Of a DNA stretch of 64,000 nt, positions 33,234-45,884 are shown piece after piece. Numbering within the stretch: position 1 is the stretch's first letter; the number at the start of each line of letters is the position of its first letter. Under the pieces are notes generated by a model. That model was not told the DNA's origin. It did not search any database and worked only from the letters and a program-made list of their open reading frames with translations. Origin of the DNA: Cyclospora cayetanensis (taxonomy: Eukaryota > Apicomplexa > Conoidasida > Eucoccidiorida > Eimeriidae). The DNA is taken from NCBI RefSeq assembly GCF_002999335.1, contig NW_020312590.1:434001-498000 (forward strand). The letters are read 5' to 3'. Both the position numbers and the translations under genes were made by a program.

Positions 33234-35058
33234 ATGATCGGCAGCGACGCATTCTGGGAAAACGAGCGGGAGGCCCCCTTGCTTAACCGTAACGATAACT
33301 TTTTCAGACCGGAAACTGCTGATGAGCTGCTGCAGCGCGCGCAGCAGCTGCTGCAGCTGCTCGATCAGAGGACAGCAACCAAAATAGAATCACAAACCTT
33401 AAGTCCCAACTGTGAAGACGAAGCCGCGAAACGCATTTTCGCGCTTGATGCTGAGCGCACGTTCAAGTCGCCTGAATGTAGAGGGAAGCTTGTCGAGGTA
33501 AATTTCATACTCGAAGAAGCATTGCCAGAACCCTACACCCTAAATCCAAGAGACGGAAGCCAACTATCTTGCACTAAGGGAGATGTATGGGCATTGGACT
33601 CCCTGTCTTTCCAAATTTTGGAGCCAGTGCTGTACAGTGCCTCGCTGCAGCTGCTGTTTCTGCTGCTTTGAGAGCACGCTTTTGGGGTCGCCAAGTCTCC
33701 ATTTTTCCCACGATTATCTGTGGTTTGCTTGGTGTAGGTCCTTTCTTCCCTGTGGCCAGAGCTAGGGGATTACCATCAGGGCTTAGGATTCGTGGTTTCG
33801 TTCTTGTTGTTGGTACTGCCTCCCACCGACGTGCTGCGGGTCTGCATTGGCTTGCATCGGGAATATATGCCAGGCTATTTCAAGGCCGCTCCAGTAGCCT
33901 ACGTTCGTGACGCTCGGGTGTTTCAGAAAATGCTAAACAAAAGGGAGCCTGAAGTGGGGGCTCATCTAGAGGACTTGGCGTGTGCGGAGGCGTATGCCAG
34001 CAAATGGTTCGTCGGCCTCAATGTACACGTATTGACGTTTGAGGCCTTATTTGTGTTCCTTGAGGGGCTTTTAGAAACGGGAGACAGGTATCTTTTCCAG
34101 TTCGCTTTTGCACTTATTGCAAACTGCAAAGAGGAGCTCCTGAACGCGAAGAATGCTGCCGACGTACTCGAAATCCTGAGGCTGGATGTAGCCAGGTATA
34201 CAAACAAGCACAAGGCAACTGGGGAGGACGCGGACGGCTCGTTTTTCATGAAAATTGTTAAGGACGCAAAGGGGATCGTCGTGGAGTGAGTTAGTCACCC
34301 AGAGTCTTCTAGAATTCCCTTTTTCCCCGATGCGATAGTTTCCGCTGGCACCATACACGAGCCGCTCTGCAGGCGTACAGCGCTGCTTCGGCCCTGTCTA
34401 CAGTGTTTCCAGCTTACTGTAGCACTTGCCCATGCAAAGATTTTGTGAAGCCGGTCCTTGGATCTTCCGTTTCCCCTCAGGACGGAAGAACTAGAGAAGC
34501 TCCGTGAAGAGGCAATGGAGGATTTGCGCATGGAACAAGAGAGACGAAAGCAGAGAGACAAAGAGGTCTGTCTGTGAATTCGGAAGCGGAATATATAGCC
34601 ACACTTAGTGCCTCACGTCCGCATGTTCTGGCCTTTAGAATGATGCATTGATAGTACACGGAAGGCTCCAGGGCTCCCCCCAGGAGGCCCTAAGGAAGGT
34701 CATAGTTGACGCCTCATTAAAAATTGGCAAGCGTTTAGGGCAGTATTTCGAAGTAGCGTAGAGGGGCTCCCCCTGGGGCAGCTAGCCTGTTCTCTCTCTC
34801 CCTATCTCGGTAGTGCATACTTTTGTGCTCCCCCTGTGACGCATGTCTGACTTCTGTCGACTGTCCGTGCAGCTGGGTCTGGACTCGGATGATTCCATCA
34901 TTTTCTCTGATGAATACGAAGAAGAAGAAGAAGAAGAAGAAGAAGACGAAGAGGAAGACAGTTCGGATGTTGAGACGGGCGTACAGGAAGCACCTAAGGG
35001 GGAGACCAAAGCCGTTGCTGTAGGAGATGTAGTTGAGAAGCGCGAATGCGCAGAGTAG
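33234..35058 (+). CDS. TBC-domain Rab GTPase-activating protein
   Basis: Four exons: 33234-33497, 33738-34285, 34481 to about 34574, and 34873-35058; the joins keep phase and give about 363 residues. TBC proteins accelerate GTP hydrolysis on Rab GTPases and so control vesicle traffic. The two catalytic fingers are visible: FALDAERTF (FxxDxxR, Arg finger) at the end of exon 1, and GDYHQGLGF (YxQ, Gln finger) in exon 2. They are followed by VSFLLLVLPPTDVLRV, the helical KWFVGLNVHVLTFEALFVFLEG block and LIANCKEELLNAK. Exon 3 is a charged coiled coil (EELEKLREEAMEDLRMEQERR). The last exon is acidic, with a GAA-repeat-encoded run of Glu. Both fingers are present, so it should be catalytic. The exon 3 donor is the least certain join. 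Which Rab it acts on is unknown. Confidence 0.82.
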
Positions 35059-37804
35059 CAAAAATCAGAATTACTAAGGGGCACTCGTTTTCATCATCTG
35101 CTTTACTTGAAGAGTTGGCAGCTGACAGGGAGGCCGTTTAACTAAGGCTTTGCCGGCAGGCGTGCGTCTCGTGCCCCCTGTACTAGGAAGCTTCGAGGAG
35201 GGGGTGTAGTGAGAGGGTAGTCGGGGGCGCAGGCGTGGCGAAGGTCATTGAGCGATTGACTACGGTGCTGGCTTCTTGATGTAAGAAATGGTGCGCCGCG
35301 GATTGCGTCGGGAGGCTGCTATTTCCTTTTATAGATTGCATATGCGCGGAATACATAGGAAGTAATAGGGTAACGACCAATTCTCCAAGACATAGGGCTG
35401 TCTTCAGCGTTCAGCTGTCATATCAGATGCCCCAGGATCAGAGAAATACATAAAGAGGCTTAACTCCTTCTCTACTCATCTGGGGGGTGGGTGTAGGCAG
35501 GCAAAGGAGAATCCACTGTCAGGTACGGCCTTGTATACTTTGAGGCTCTGACGTTGCTACCGGCCATCCGAGGGTCATACGCACTTAGCAGTCAATTGAA
35601 TAAAGTATCGGCTTTGTAGGTATGCAATCAAGACCCCTTGAGTACTGGTCGGCACACGCAAAAAACACTGACACTGCTCAAGTTCGTACTCTTCGGATTT
35701 ACAAGTGCTGAGCAAGGCGGTTGCTCCATAGTTATCCTGGTTTTCGGGTGCAGGTGTATTCTGCTTGTAAGAATCTCCTGTATGTTAGAGTCTTAAGCGT
35801 TGGACCCATCCATTTTTTTCTTCTGAATAATGTAATTTCAAGGAGCCCTACGGTTAACAATGGACCTGCAGCATGACTACAAGTTCATTTGCTTGGCGTC
35901 CGTCTCTACACATGCATATACTGCTGTCTAACATGCCTGGTGTCGCTGATCCGGAGGCAGCACTAGCCAGTCCTAACTCGGGGTAGCGCACTGGGTAATG
36001 ATTTTGATCGAATGAGACCCTCAATAAGGAGACCCCGAGTCATTTGCAGCCTGACAAATTTTCGGAGAAGCTCGGCAACTATTCTTTTCTAAGGGCCGCC
36101 CCTTCTCCCTGTCCTAATTTTAATGCTTCACCTAAGGTCTTCTAAGGGAGACACTGAGCACTAGACTCAATAGAAACTTCACGCAGTTTATTAGAAATTA
36201 TTTGAAGAAAGCTCTTTCTTTACTGTTAACGCTCCCTCACAGTTCATGACATTAAAGGAGAGGGCCAGCCAGGGTACCCCTAGGTTTGCCATCCAAGCAC
36301 GCCGAGCATGCACAGCAAGTTGCACAAGGTCCCCCACCTCCGCCCCCCACACCATTTGCGTCTGTGTGTGTCGAATCAGCAACACTGTGCAAGATAATAA
36401 GTATCTGAACAGACGAACATTTTAATAAGCTCTTTGACTGCTGTAGTATTGAGTGTTTCAGTGGAGCCTATCCCACTACCACGGGCATTTCTTGCTGTTG
36501 TGTGCTCCTCTAGACAATTTCAGGATGGCCAAGGAGCAGTAAAAGCGACACCGAGCCTGGAATTTTGCCTGAATGCGCAGTGAAGATGTTTAGCTCTTGG
36601 GTAGAAAACGGTGGGCTAATTTTTAGCAAATGTGGGAATGAGTGCGTTGCGATATCTGCGTCACGGGCTTCTTGGCCACCAGGCGTGACCGGGTGATAGG
36701 CGAGGAAGTATTGAGCGAATTAGTACAACACCAGCTGCAGACGATAAGAAATGCCTTTACACAGGCTAGTGCTTTCTTTCTGATCCCGGTGATTTGGGAC
36801 TGATCTGTGTCGGCAACGTCATCCGTTGTTTGCTTCGTTGCTTCAGGCTTGTTCCCGTTGAAGCGAGGCTTGCTCTCGAGTGAGCCAACGCTTAATAAGA
36901 TCTGAATTTTAATTACTATGCTAATAGATAAACACAGATTGAAGGAGAAGGGGACACTGATGCCTAGGGCAGCGTGGCCAAACAGACTGCTGCCGAAATT
37001 CGGGGTGTCTCTATCTGCGGCTTGATGCTCTCATTGAAAATGGGGGGGAAACGAGCTGTTTTATTGCTTTCAGTTCACTCCATACCAATTTTGAGGTATT
37101 GGAACGAAGTTCGAATTAGCTATTGCCACTCGTTTGTTACAAATCCCCGGGTTAGCGAGACACCAGACATATGCGAGGCCCTGAGGACGAAGCGGCGCCT
37201 GTGCATTTGTCATTTTCACTGCTGCAATCTCGGCACCACATTGCCCTTTGCATGAAGTTTGCGTTATTTGGTTTTATTGCCTTTGTTTCTGGATATTCTT
37301 TCTGAACACTTGCTTTATTTGTGGCGTTCCGCCCGTGCGGTTCGCAGTACGGCCTCCCGCAAGGCGCAACACACCGTAGGTGGCAGTCGCGGCAGGCAAC
37401 TGTACAGGCCTTGCGTTCCTTCCTTACTGGCTCATTTGAAAATTGGTTTTCAACAGGAGCTACGGTTATTAGGGTCAAAAGGCATTCCTAGCAGCTGTAC
37501 TGACACTGGTCGGTCGCAAGGGCATCAGTCCACTGGGCTGCCTCGGCCGCCGTATAGGAGCACTCCGGGTGTTGGACTTGGGGTCTGATTCCAGGTTTTT
37601 AGTTTAGTCGTCGGAAATGCATTGACCGGATTGAGCGGACAGATATTGCCGCAACTCTCCATCGCATCTGGTGCCAGTCGCCCGCAAACGGCTTCCCAGT
37701 TTGCGAGGCAAGCCGGTGCCCTGTGTACAAACGCTTGGGATGCGAGGCCTCCTGTTCGTGTAATTTGGCCTCTCACAAGCTTTTCAGCACCTCCTTTGTG
37801 CCCG
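35059..37804. other. Intergenic region with one dispersed-repeat copy
   Basis: No supported gene. One repeat copy lies at about 36250-36490. The final 200 bases are in the frame of the next gene without a stop, so a 5' exon or longer N-terminus of that gene may be hidden here. Confidence 0.4.
36250..36490 (+). repeat. Dispersed repeat, copy 4
   Basis: Blocks in order: GGAGAGGGCCAGCCAGGGT, GAGCATGCACAGCAAGTTG at about 36303, CTGCTGTAGTATTGAGTG at about 36438, and CCCACTACCACGGGCATT just after 36470. The last block is shared with the 46.4-kb copy, so the element extends beyond the blocks seen in the other copies. Confidence 0.6.
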
Positions 37805-40800
37805 ATGCCGGTGTCCGCCTCGGCAGGGGCCTCTGCCCCTCTGTACAGCCCCCTATCCCGTTCCCGTGGGTGTCTGAAGGCTCTCGGCAGCGTCGCCACA
37901 CCCCATGCGACTCCCCCTTCCCCTGTTGTTCCTGAACCTCCCGTCATTGGAAAGTGCGAGCTGCTCGCATGGGTGAATCAGGTGCTCGCAGACACCGGCG
38001 AGAGCGTTGAGTTTTCGAGTTTGCGATTCGGCGATGTGCTGTTGCGCCTGTTCTCTCTCATCTGGCCAGCCGTGCTGCTGCGAGTTGAACAAGAGGCAAA
38101 GCTGCATCCCAAAACGGCGGCAGATGTGTCCACCAACTGGGAACTAATTGAGTGGGCCTTGCAGTGCGTGGGAGTGCCTTCCCACTTTGTGAACCGGCAG
38201 CTCATCGCGGAGGAGGATTTCGGGGCATGTTACGAAGCCCTCGTGTTTCTCTACTTTCTCTTTTCTCTAGCCACGCATCATGAGTGCGAGTTCGTGCTCG
38301 CGCATCCAGTTGCAAACGCGCTGACGGAGTTCATGTCCTCAGAGGCCCCCCTGGCGTGTCTCGTCGCAGGGGGAGCCGTTCACGTGCCCAAGCCCATCAA
38401 GGAAAAAATCCTTACCCCTAAGAACACACCCAGGCTGACAGAGCGGCAGGAGGAGCTTTTGAAGGGCACCAGCGAGATCCAACTCGGCGCAGTCGCTGCC
38501 ACTGCTGAGGGGGCGGCTTTCGGAGTATCAGGCACAACTCCCCCCTCTCCCCTTCCTGCGGATCCCCCAGAGCAGCCTCACCTGCAGCTGCAAAGGCCTC
38601 TCGAACGGCAAGACAGCGCTTTGCAGGCGTCTCCTTCTCCCTGCGTAATGCCTCCAGCCCGCGCAGCAGGCAGAGCCTTCACCCTCACGCCTCCCCCTGC
38701 TGCCGGAGTTTCGCAGTCTCCCCCGCGAGTCGTTGGCGGGGCCTTTGCGAGTGATGGCACCTTCTGCAGCGGCAGCGCAGGGGAGACCTCCACTCGGCCT
38801 TTAACTGCTGAAAGAAGGGATGTGCGCGTGCAGACGGAAGCCGTGTTTCCTCTAGATATCCAGCAGCAGCATCCGCCGCTGCCGATGGCGTCCCTGCATG
38901 CGCTTGTGGAGTGGTCCGGCGAAGGACAGAAGCTCAAGGGCGAGCAGCTGCTCGAAATGCTGCAGTATCAGTGCGAGCTGCTGCAGCAGCAGCTGCAGCA
39001 GGCCGTCGAAGAGGCAGACACGGCGAGGCGGCAGCATGCACAGGCGCTCCAGGACGGCAAGGAAGCCGCAGATCTGCGGCTTAACCGCGAGCGAGAGACG
39101 TATCGATCGCAACTCCTAGACCTGCAAACAAAGCACGCCGCAGCTCTTCAAGCCATGCGGTACCAGCACGACATGAAAATCAGGCAAATCGAAGACGACG
39201 TCACGATCGATATAGAAGTGCTCACCTCACGATCCAGCCTGACGGGCCCAAGGCCATCCACGCGCGCGAAGGAAGAGCTGCAGAAGAAGCAGCGGCAGGA
39301 GGCGGCAAGCGGCTACCCAGTAAGCACCTCCTCCGAGGCGCAGCCACACTCGCAACAGAGCGCCTCAGCATCCGCAAGCCAAGAGGCAGCCATGGCAAAA
39401 GTGCAGAAGCTGGAGGAGTTGATGACTGAGCGCCTTCGAGCACGCGACTTAGCAGCCAACGAAACAAAGATGCTGCTGCAAGACACGCTGCAACAAGTCG
39501 CCGATTACAAGCAGGAGAGCGATGCGCGGTGGAATCAGTGGCGGCGCTGCGAAGCAATCAGACAGAGCATCCTCCAATTCGCGACTCACGCGGAAGGCCT
39601 TCCCCCGATGCCTAAGCGCCTTGGACAGGCCGGCACCCCCCCGCAAGGAGACGCTTTGGCGCCTTCTCGCCACGTCATCAACATGCAAGTGCAGCAAATC
39701 GTCGAACAAAGCGGAATTTCAGTGCCTCAAGTCTCCCCGCTGGAGCAGAAGCTGCTTACTGCCCTGGCCGAGTTGCTGTACATGCAGGTAGCAACCCGTT
39801 TCGCTCAAAGGCCACCCCTCCCCTCCCCCAGCCTGTAGAAAGACACGCGACTGGTGCTGCAGCTGGCTGCAGCACCAGTCGTGCACCTCGCACAGGATAG
39901 GATCCCTAAGTGTAGCTCTAATAAGAGAAACTGAAAGCGAATACATGGAAGCCCTGCCTTTTATCGTGGACGGCTGGCTGTCGCGTGCAGATGCAGCGTC
40001 CAGCGCTCGATGCGCAGCACGCTGCATCTGCCTTTCAAATAGGTCTGCTTTTGCGAATAATGCCTTTCTGTGCAGCACGCTCAGCAGTCCCGCCATCGGC
40101 AGCGGGAGCTGGAGCTGACGAGGCTCCTGCATCAGTGCCAGCAAGGAAGGAAGGGGACCTCAGGGGCCTGTGCGGGGAAGGCGACGCTCGCGGAAATGGG
40201 GAAGGAAGTTCTTCTCGAGGAGCAGGTGCGCAGACTGGAGTCGCAGAACCAGCGGCTTCTCCGGACGTCCGAATACTTGAGGTTGAAGGTTGAGCACGTA
40301 GGCAAGTGGAGGGCAGAAGACGCGCTTTCCACTCAGCAGCAGCAGCCGCAGCAGCAGCAAGACGGCAAGCCTGAGGGCGGCAGTAGTGGGAAGCCTTCCA
40401 CAGCGAGCGAGACGGAAGGCGCGGAAGTCTTGCAGCTGACCAGAGGAAGCAGCGAGGCGGGTGTCGCGTCAGGCATGCTGATGTTGCGCGAAGACGATGC
40501 CACCATTGAAAGAGACGCAGAACTGCTGCACGTCTTGAAAGGCCTGCACCGCCATCATCACGACAGTCGCTTCACAGATGCGGCAGAGGCAGAGCTGCAA
40601 ACTGGCAGCCTCCGAAACGTTGAGGAGGCGGCGGATATCTGCATCTCCTATCAAACCAAGAAGCGCCTCGTGCAGCTCTTTTGGATGTTCCTCGGTGACT
40701 TTTACAGGTGATAGGCCGCCGTGTCTCGGCTAATGAGGGGCTGCCTTCTTCCTACCCTGAGCAGCCGAAGCACTTGCTGCGGCTTTTTTCGCGAAGCGGA

Positions 40801-43800
40801 CTGCACTCCCCAGCAATTTTTCCACACAGTCACCACGCCTGCAAGGCGGAGAGCCCCTTTATGCAGGCGCTCTCGTGTGCCACCGGTTCAGAGGGTAGAA
40901 CTTGGGGGAAAACAGGCACGACTCGGGTGCTCTCATGCTGCAAAGTGTTTGAGTCCGCATGCGAACGCGGACGTGAGGGCCTCACACCGTCGGTGCATGC
41001 AAAGAAACAAGAAAAATGAGGCCCTTTTTTGTCCTGCTCGCTCGCTTACCATAAAGCAATTTTCACTCGAACGATGTGCTTCCCCGTGTCGTCTCACTTA
41101 TGCAGGTTTCGAGCAAGACTGGAGGAGGGAGACCGTCAAGTGCGCCTGATGCAGCACCTAGTCCACGAAGGGACGCAAGCGAAGTTGGCTCTTGAGCAGG
41201 TAGGGGCAGGGGGCTTTGGTGAATACGGCCAGAGGAGTGGAGGTATCTAAGGGTCGCTTTGCTCACCACATAGTTCCCCTTCAATTCATAGACCCCCAAA
41301 TATATATATATATATATATGTATCCATGTATCTATGTATATCATTCTCTCCTTTTCCATCTGGCAAGGGCTATTTGAGCACTTCTCACGCATAAGGCAAA
41401 GCGTGCTGCTTTTCCCGAGTATTAAGGAAGCAAGCCTCATGGAAAGACGCAGTGCTCTTCGGGGGCATCTCTGTGTGTAGAGGGATCTCCTACACAGTTG
41501 TCTGCTGAGGGCCCCCAAAAGCTGCCTTGCAATAGGTGCTTGCGTAGAGGTGATTGTGGTGTCTTGGTTTGTAGGAGGCGGCAAGGATCATGACAGAGAA
41601 GGTGTCTTGTTACGAGCAGAAACTGCAAAAGGAGCGAACTCACTACCAGCGCACCCTTGGAAGAACCCTCGTCAAGCTCCTTGTTAGTTGCCGCTCCCAG
41701 CTGCTGCTATCTGCCCCTCTTTGTGCAGATGGGTGCGGCAAAGGCTTGGCCAGCACGGCTGTACCACACGCTAGAGGTCGCGTATTACAGCTAGCTCCTT
41801 TGCTAGCCGCACCATTTCTATAGAGAGAGGGGAACTTTTAGTGTCTTTAGACGTCACCTGCGTCTGTGCAGGCTGCTCAAGAGCATCTAGACATACTAAC
41901 ACAATCGAAGAAAAAGCTGGAAGAAGATCACGAGGCCCTCCTTCAAGTGCTGCACCAGGCGGACCACAAGCGCTTTAATGTGATGCTCGTAAGCAAGCCC
42001 CCTTCTCCAGGGTGCTGCCTCCTCTATCACTGCTCTGAGAATCTCAATGTCTGCCCGCTATCCCTTGCCTTCGCTTCCCTCCAGCGCTTGCAGTTAGACT
42101 CTCTACAGCTTCGGCGTGTCTGCTCAGAACAAGCTGCATTCCGTGGAGATGACGAACCGTATCTTGCAGAAGAGGGAGCACTTCTGGAATCAACTAGCGA
42201 AGGTCAGCACCCTCTGCCCCTCGGGCAGTGCTCCATCCTCTCACACCACGGGAGGACTCAGAAGATGTCTCTACTGTCCAGTGATTTGCCGCCTTTTTTT
42301 GTGACGGTGCTGCCGCATAGAAGCACCGACAGGCTTCCATCCCCCTTCGTCACGCCGCTGCTCAAAGCTGCGTCGCTAGAAATGCTCTTTTCTGAGAGGC
42401 TTCGATATCTCAAATGCGGCACGCACGCTGCGCCCTCTATTTTCTGCATGTTTGCAGGCTCTCTCCTCGCAGCTTCGAAGCCCCTCAGAAAGTTCACAAC
42501 GCGCCATTCAAGACCTTTGGTCTCAGCTCATGGGATCGAAGGTTCTTTTGAACAGCGACTCGCTGCAGCTCAGTGCAGACAGTACGGCCCCGCAGCAGGT
42601 GCAGGAGGACCTTGTGAAGCTTTCAAAAGAGACAGGTAACAGCATCGCTGTCACCCGACGCGCTGGTCGGCGTCCTTCCACAGGGGGCAACAACAACCCG
42701 ACAGCGCTCAGAGACAGACAGCTCGGACGATCCAGCTCTCGAGCCAACGCAAAAAATTTCACTCAGAGCAGCAGCAGCAGCACCTCTGCTGTGCCAACCG
42801 ACAGCGTTACAAGCTCCGCAACGGCCAAACGTGATGCTCGACGCGCTCGCGAGACACCCGCAGCAGGGGCACCCGAGAATGGGGAACCCCAGACTGCAGA
42901 GGATCTCGACTGCGCGGATTCCTTTGCACAATGCCTGCGGGAGATTTGCTGTCAGCAGGGGGCTGACGAGCAGCTGTCCGAAGCGCTTTCGTCGGCAAAG
43001 GGCAGCTGGAAGACGGCTTTTGAATGGATCCAGCAGACAAGCGACATGGAGGAGGAGGAGGAGGAAGAAGAAGAACCAGAAGGCGACCTTTCCTCTGGCG
43101 CAGGAGCGCGTCCTAGCACCTTGAGGCTGTTGAAAGCTCACTTGTTGAAGGCCAATGAGGCAGGATCAGAGGGGGATGGCATGCCAAAGGACTGGCTTGC
43201 GCTCCTTAAAGCCATGATCCAAGAAGCCATGGCGCTTTTCAGGAAACACAGAGCTCTTCGAGATAAAGAAGTAAGCTGATCGATGTGGGGAGAAAACGAA
43301 TTTATAATGCGCGGCTGTCTCCCGGAGGTGTACAGACACCTGAATTCCGCTGCCGGCACACGACATGGCGTGCGTGCTCTCAGGTAGATGAGCTGAAAAA
43401 GGAGAGGGAGATCCACATGGAACAAAGCAAGAAGGTAGGGTCTGATGACTGTGGTCCTCTTCTTTTGCCTTACCGCTTTGTAAGAATGCGGATGGAGGTC
43501 AGCACGCACCGGTATATCTGCCGGCTAGCCGCAGCATCCTGAGGGGCGCCTCCCCTTAGGACATATACCATGCGTCGCACAAAACACGAAGGTGTCTCTC
43601 TCGAGACTCCTTCTGCTTTACCCAGCATCGAAGATATCTGCTATAGCGCCGCATCTGCACGCTTGCGTTTCAGTGCACCGCCCGCCTTCCTGTTTGTTTG
43701 CCTCAGTTAATGTTACAACTCAGCGACCAGGAGACGCTGTGCGCCTCCCTCCGGGAGCAGAAAACATTCTTCCAGAAACAGGTTAGACTCACGCATTGGC

Positions 43801-45884
43801 CCTCGGGTGCCTCTTTGATTTAATGTGCAGTTTTTCGGATTCCCTGTAAAGCAGAACAGGGGGCGCAAAGCGCTCCATGTCAGGGTACTTTTCATTTCAT
43901 GACGAGCCTGACTGCAGCTGCTCTCCATCCGTGTGTACTGGCTTTGCGTCTTTTGCTTTTCTGCTATGCGTTGCGTCCTTAGCATCAGCTGGTCCTGGCA
44001 GCGCTAGAGCGCTTGCAGCGTGACAAGGCTCAGCTGGAGCAGCAGGAGAAGGCTGCTCAAGACGCCCTGCGCGCGGAGACAGCCATGCTGCGCGCGGGCC
44101 AGAAGGAGACGCACCAAGTGCTGAAAACAGTTGCTACTCATGCCACTGACATTCCCTTCATTGTTTCTCTTTGCAAAAACTTTTTGGCGCAAGCGGCAGT
44201 AGCAAGTCTGCAGGAGGGAGCAGCGCATCCTGCTTTCACGGAGACATCTCGCGAGGAAATAGCCCCTGAATCCGATACCTCCAACGCAGAAGGCACTGCA
44301 AACGTAACTTGCGCGGCGCGACAACATCTGGAGGAAGGTCACCTGGAGAGGGGCGACTATGAAATGACCGCTCTGGTATTGCCTCTTGCTCCACGCCCTC
44401 CGAGCCCACGCACTCCACCTCCAGTATCCGTTGCAGCGCAGGCCCCCCTGCAGCCGCTAAAGCAGCACGAAGTAGACGACAGCGAAGCAGGAGACATTTG
44501 GAAAACGCCAGCACTCTTGCGGAAAGATAGTTGGAGAAACGGCTTCCAAGTAGACACGCGAGCCTCAACAAATGACGCGGCGGAATGTGAAGTGCCGCCT
44601 AGCAGCCGGTGCGGTAACGGGGTTCGCCAGGGCCCCCTAGGCAGTCTTCCCAGTCGGAGCGTCAAGGGGAATGCAGCTAGTTCGGATCGGTCCGAAAGAA
44701 GCTTGGCTGGAGAAAAAGAGACAGCACGCGTGTTCGCCTCTTTCTCAGAATCCAGAGGCAGCGGATGTAGCAACAACAGCAATGCGCGTAGAGCTGCCAA
44801 GCCCCCCGAGGACGACTCAGATGACATGTGTGGGTTGGAAGACATACACCGCATTCCCAGCACCACGCTTCCGACCCCGCGGTCGCCCCCCAAAGCCTCT
44901 CTGGCACCCCTCCTTTCCCCTTCGCGGCTCGTTCAGGCGTTGCGCATGCAAGCGCAAGTGCCGAAGTCCACAGGAGAAGGCAGCCAGGAAGCAGAGCGGC
45001 TCACGGGCAGCAGCTGCGCTGCTTTCATGAGCGCTGAAGAGTCTTCGCTCGTGCCCTCAGAGGCTTCCGCGATACAGCAGCCCTCCGCGTGTGCAGGGCT
45101 TCATAGCCAGGCTGCGCTTGCAGTGTCTACGACGAACACCATAGCCTGTCAGCCTCCCTCTGCCAAATCCACGAGTTCGCCTGAAGCTGATGACCGCGGG
45201 CGGGCGCAGCGGCAGCTCACGGATGCACGAGAATCGGAGGCGGAGTCTCTGAAGACGCAGGACGGGTTTTTTAACTTAGACTCAAAGCAAGACGGCCGGA
45301 GGACAAGGCATAGCAGAGCTGCAGCAGAGCAGGCCTGGGAAGCCTTTGTCGGGGAATATGGTCTTCCTCGGAGAAACAAGGTGCACTCACCCACCTCAGC
45401 TACGCACTCCCGTCGCCTGCACAGCTGGCGGTCTGCGTACACCCCAAGTAGCAAGGGTGGCGAGTCCTCGCTTTTAGAGCGCAGTTCGGCGGTGCATCAG
45501 ATACAGGGAAGGCAGCGGGGAATCGAGTGTGAACGGATGACTCTGGGTGGCAGGGAGGCTATGGAGGACGGGGAAGAGGAAGAACACGATGGCCACTTTG
45601 GGGTGCTAACGCGGGAGTCGACAGACTGCAGTGTACTGCAGGATGTACTGAACATCGAGCGAGGCCTGCTCGACGAAGAGATCGACGGGGGTGGGCCCCT
45701 CTTTAAGGAAAGCGCACAAAAAGGACTGCCGTTTGGAAACGAAAAAAGGGCTGCATTGTTGTCGGATGACCCCGCCCAGCTAGGGGTGTCCACATCTGCT
45801 TTCCTTAGAAGGCTTGGAAGCCAGCTGGAAACCCGCATGCAGGCACGGGTCTCATGCAACAGAAAGACAAGTCATTTAAATTGA
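37805..45884 (+). CDS. CH-domain plus coiled-coil protein, about 1,949 residues
   Basis: Ten exons: 37805-39787, 40076-40707, 41106-41199, 41575-41682, 41872-41988, 42128-42202, 42458-43270, 43384-43434, 43707-43781 and 43983-45884. Every join is GT-AG and keeps phase. Residues about 50-155 form a calponin-homology-like domain closest by eye to the EB1/Hook type (ELLAWVNQVL, LRFGDVLLRLFSLIWP, NWELIEWALQCVGVP, EEDFGACYEALVFLYFLF). Such domains bind microtubules or their adaptors. Long coiled coils follow (about 366-470, in exons 2-6 and 8-10), with disordered Ser/Pro/Gln-rich stretches and an acidic Glu run near 43050. A cytoskeletal scaffold is inferred; the precise orthologue was not recognised. 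The frame is open upstream of the chosen ATG. Small exons 8 and 9 (51 and 75 bases) encode pure coiled coil. Confidence 0.82.
39848..39881. repeat. 16-bp perfect inverted repeat with 2-base loop
   Basis: Arms 39848-39863 and 39866-39881 are exact reverse complements (core CTGGTGCTGCAGC), inside intron 1 of the CH-domain gene. The pairing extends slightly further with a G-U step. No snoRNA or microRNA precursor features were recognised. Confidence 0.9.
41299..41319. repeat. TA microsatellite in CH-gene intron 3
   Basis: An uninterrupted run of TA dinucleotides in the intron between exons 3 and 4 of the CH-domain gene. Confidence 0.9.

Noticed and set aside
34735..35061. Minus-strand polyphenylalanine/polyserine frames
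   Set aside because: Reverse of the GAA repeat in the last exon of the TBC gene.
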